From NCBI GenBank assembly GCA_005776545.1, contig SXOY01000107.1, forward strand, positions 1-7,549: a stretch of DNA of 7,549 nt, read 5' to 3'. Shown one piece after another: positions 7,232-7,549 of the stretch. Source of the stretch: Planctomycetia bacterium. GTDB taxonomy: Bacteria > Planctomycetota > Phycisphaerae > Phycisphaerales > UBA1924. The notes under the pieces were generated by a model. That model did no database searches and was not told where the DNA came from. It saw only the letters and a program-made list of their open reading frames with translations. The translations under genes and the position numbers were made by a program. Numbering within the stretch: position 1 is the stretch's first letter; each line of letters starts with the position of its first letter.

Positions 7232-7381
7232 CGGTACTTCCTGTGTGTTAAATCTTGCCGCAATCTCGCGGTGCTCCACGATCATAATCGAACACTGCAA
7301 AATCTGGAACACGATCTCGTCGAAATCTCCTCATTTCGATAACAATCGGCACCGATTCGGTCTCTGGACGTGCACGCTCCG
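7232..7381 (-). other. Spacer between the tandem dockerin genes
   Basis: This 150-base spacer lies between the stop of the upstream gene and the start of the downstream one. On the minus strand TATGAT (7281-7286) is a possible -10 box 50 bases before the start codon, but no good -35 box accompanies it. A perfect six-base inverted repeat, CGAAAT and ATTTCG, lies at 7321-7338 around GAGGAG. CGTGCACG near 7369-7376 is a short palindrome. No hairpin followed by a T run is seen, so I find no intrinsic terminator for the upstream gene. Confidence 0.4.
7237..7242 (-). promoter_or_regulatory. Ribosome binding site of the dockerin-protein gene
   Basis: AGGAAG on the minus strand lies five bases before ATG at 7231. 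It selects this start, which puts the signal peptide at the N-terminus, over upstream in-frame ATGs at 7312 and 7285. Confidence 0.65.
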
Positions 7382-7549
7382 TCAGCATCCACCGCTAAAC
7401 GCCTGCACAAAGTCAAGATAGTCAAAGAAGTCCACCACGCTATCCGCATTGAAATCCGCGGCAATTAGTCCATCCGCAAACGCTACCACAAAGTCCAGGT
7501 AATCAAAGAAATCAACCACTGCGTCGTTATTGAAGTCGGCGTTACAAGA
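7382..7549 (-). CDS. Second secreted-type protein, C-terminal GC-type dockerin-like domain only (5' end beyond window)
   Basis: The last 55 codons and TGA stop of a gene entering from the right edge. The visible part is almost entirely a dockerin-like domain: DFNNDAVVDFFD, then YLDFVVAF, a short linker, DFNADSVVDFFD, YLDFVQAF and terminal SGGC. Both loops keep Asp/Asn at positions 1, 3, 5, 9 and 12, with no Gly at position 6, as in the neighbouring gene. A cysteine precedes the first loop by three residues, at the same place as in the neighbour. The final 18 residues, VVDFFDYLDFVQAFSGGC, are identical in the two proteins. The rest of the protein, its function and its signal peptide lie outside the window. 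By homology it should also be exported. Confidence 0.88.
   Translation of the reverse strand, partial: SCNADFNNDAVVDFFDYLDFVVAFADGLIAADFNADSVVDFFDYLDFVQAFSGGC
7407..7510 (-). repeat. Dockerin repeat units in the partial gene
   Basis: Units at 7407-7429 and 7488-7510 match the 23-base units at 5997-6019 and 6078-6100 with only a few differences each, and have the same 81-base spacing. The four copies make this a small family of near-identical direct repeats across two genes. Confidence 0.75.

Noticed and set aside
7232..7312. N-terminal extension of the dockerin protein to ATG at 7312
   Set aside because: It would bury the signal peptide 27 residues inside, and the start at 7231 has a good ribosome site five bases upstream.
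6689..7342. Plus-strand open frame of 217 codons
   Set aside because: It is antisense to the secreted dockerin protein. The translation is very rich in Arg, Cys and His, as expected from a shadow frame, and it runs across that gene's signal peptide.
5997..7510. CRISPR-like array from four 23-base repeats
   Set aside because: The repeats are coding, in frame, spaced by 81 bases within two genes, and encode the EF-hand core FFDYLDFV.

Overview
The window looks like chromosomal DNA of moderate GC content from a planctomycete, most likely class Phycisphaerae. The main evidence is the right end: two adjacent genes end in a short dockerin-like double EF-hand with the core FFDYLDFVxAF and a terminal Gly-Gly-Cys, a type I know mainly from Planctomycetota. 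The HIT protein and the ABC-permease/peptidase fusion fit the same group. I see no tRNA, rRNA, CRISPR array, insertion sequence, integrase or phage gene.

Left part (1-4134, minus strand): a two-gene transporter operon. An ABC ATPase (3190-4134) overlaps by ATGA the start of a very large membrane protein (3193 leftwards, cut by the window edge after 1064 codons). That protein joins two ABC-2-type permease halves to an M1-family (gluzincin) metallopeptidase domain. The ATPase would drive the permease, and the peptidase domain probably sits outside the cytoplasmic membrane.

Centre (4135-5479, plus strand): a 247-base divergent spacer with overlapping inverted repeats, then glyceraldehyde-3-phosphate dehydrogenase (4382-5422), closed by a strong intrinsic terminator.

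Right part (5480-7549): a small HIT-family hydrolase/transferase (5495-5959, plus) meets, only 12 bases away, the end of a convergent secreted dockerin-type protein (5972-7231, minus). Directly upstream of that gene lies the 3' end of a second gene (7382 to the window edge, minus) with a nearly identical C-terminal dockerin domain, so the two form a tandem pair of exported, probably surface-associated proteins.

Most of the window is ordinary. The points most worth a second look are the permease/M1-peptidase fusion with its altered active-site motifs, the tandem dockerin genes with shared repeat DNA and a conserved cysteine pair, and the palindrome cluster between the ABC operon and gap.
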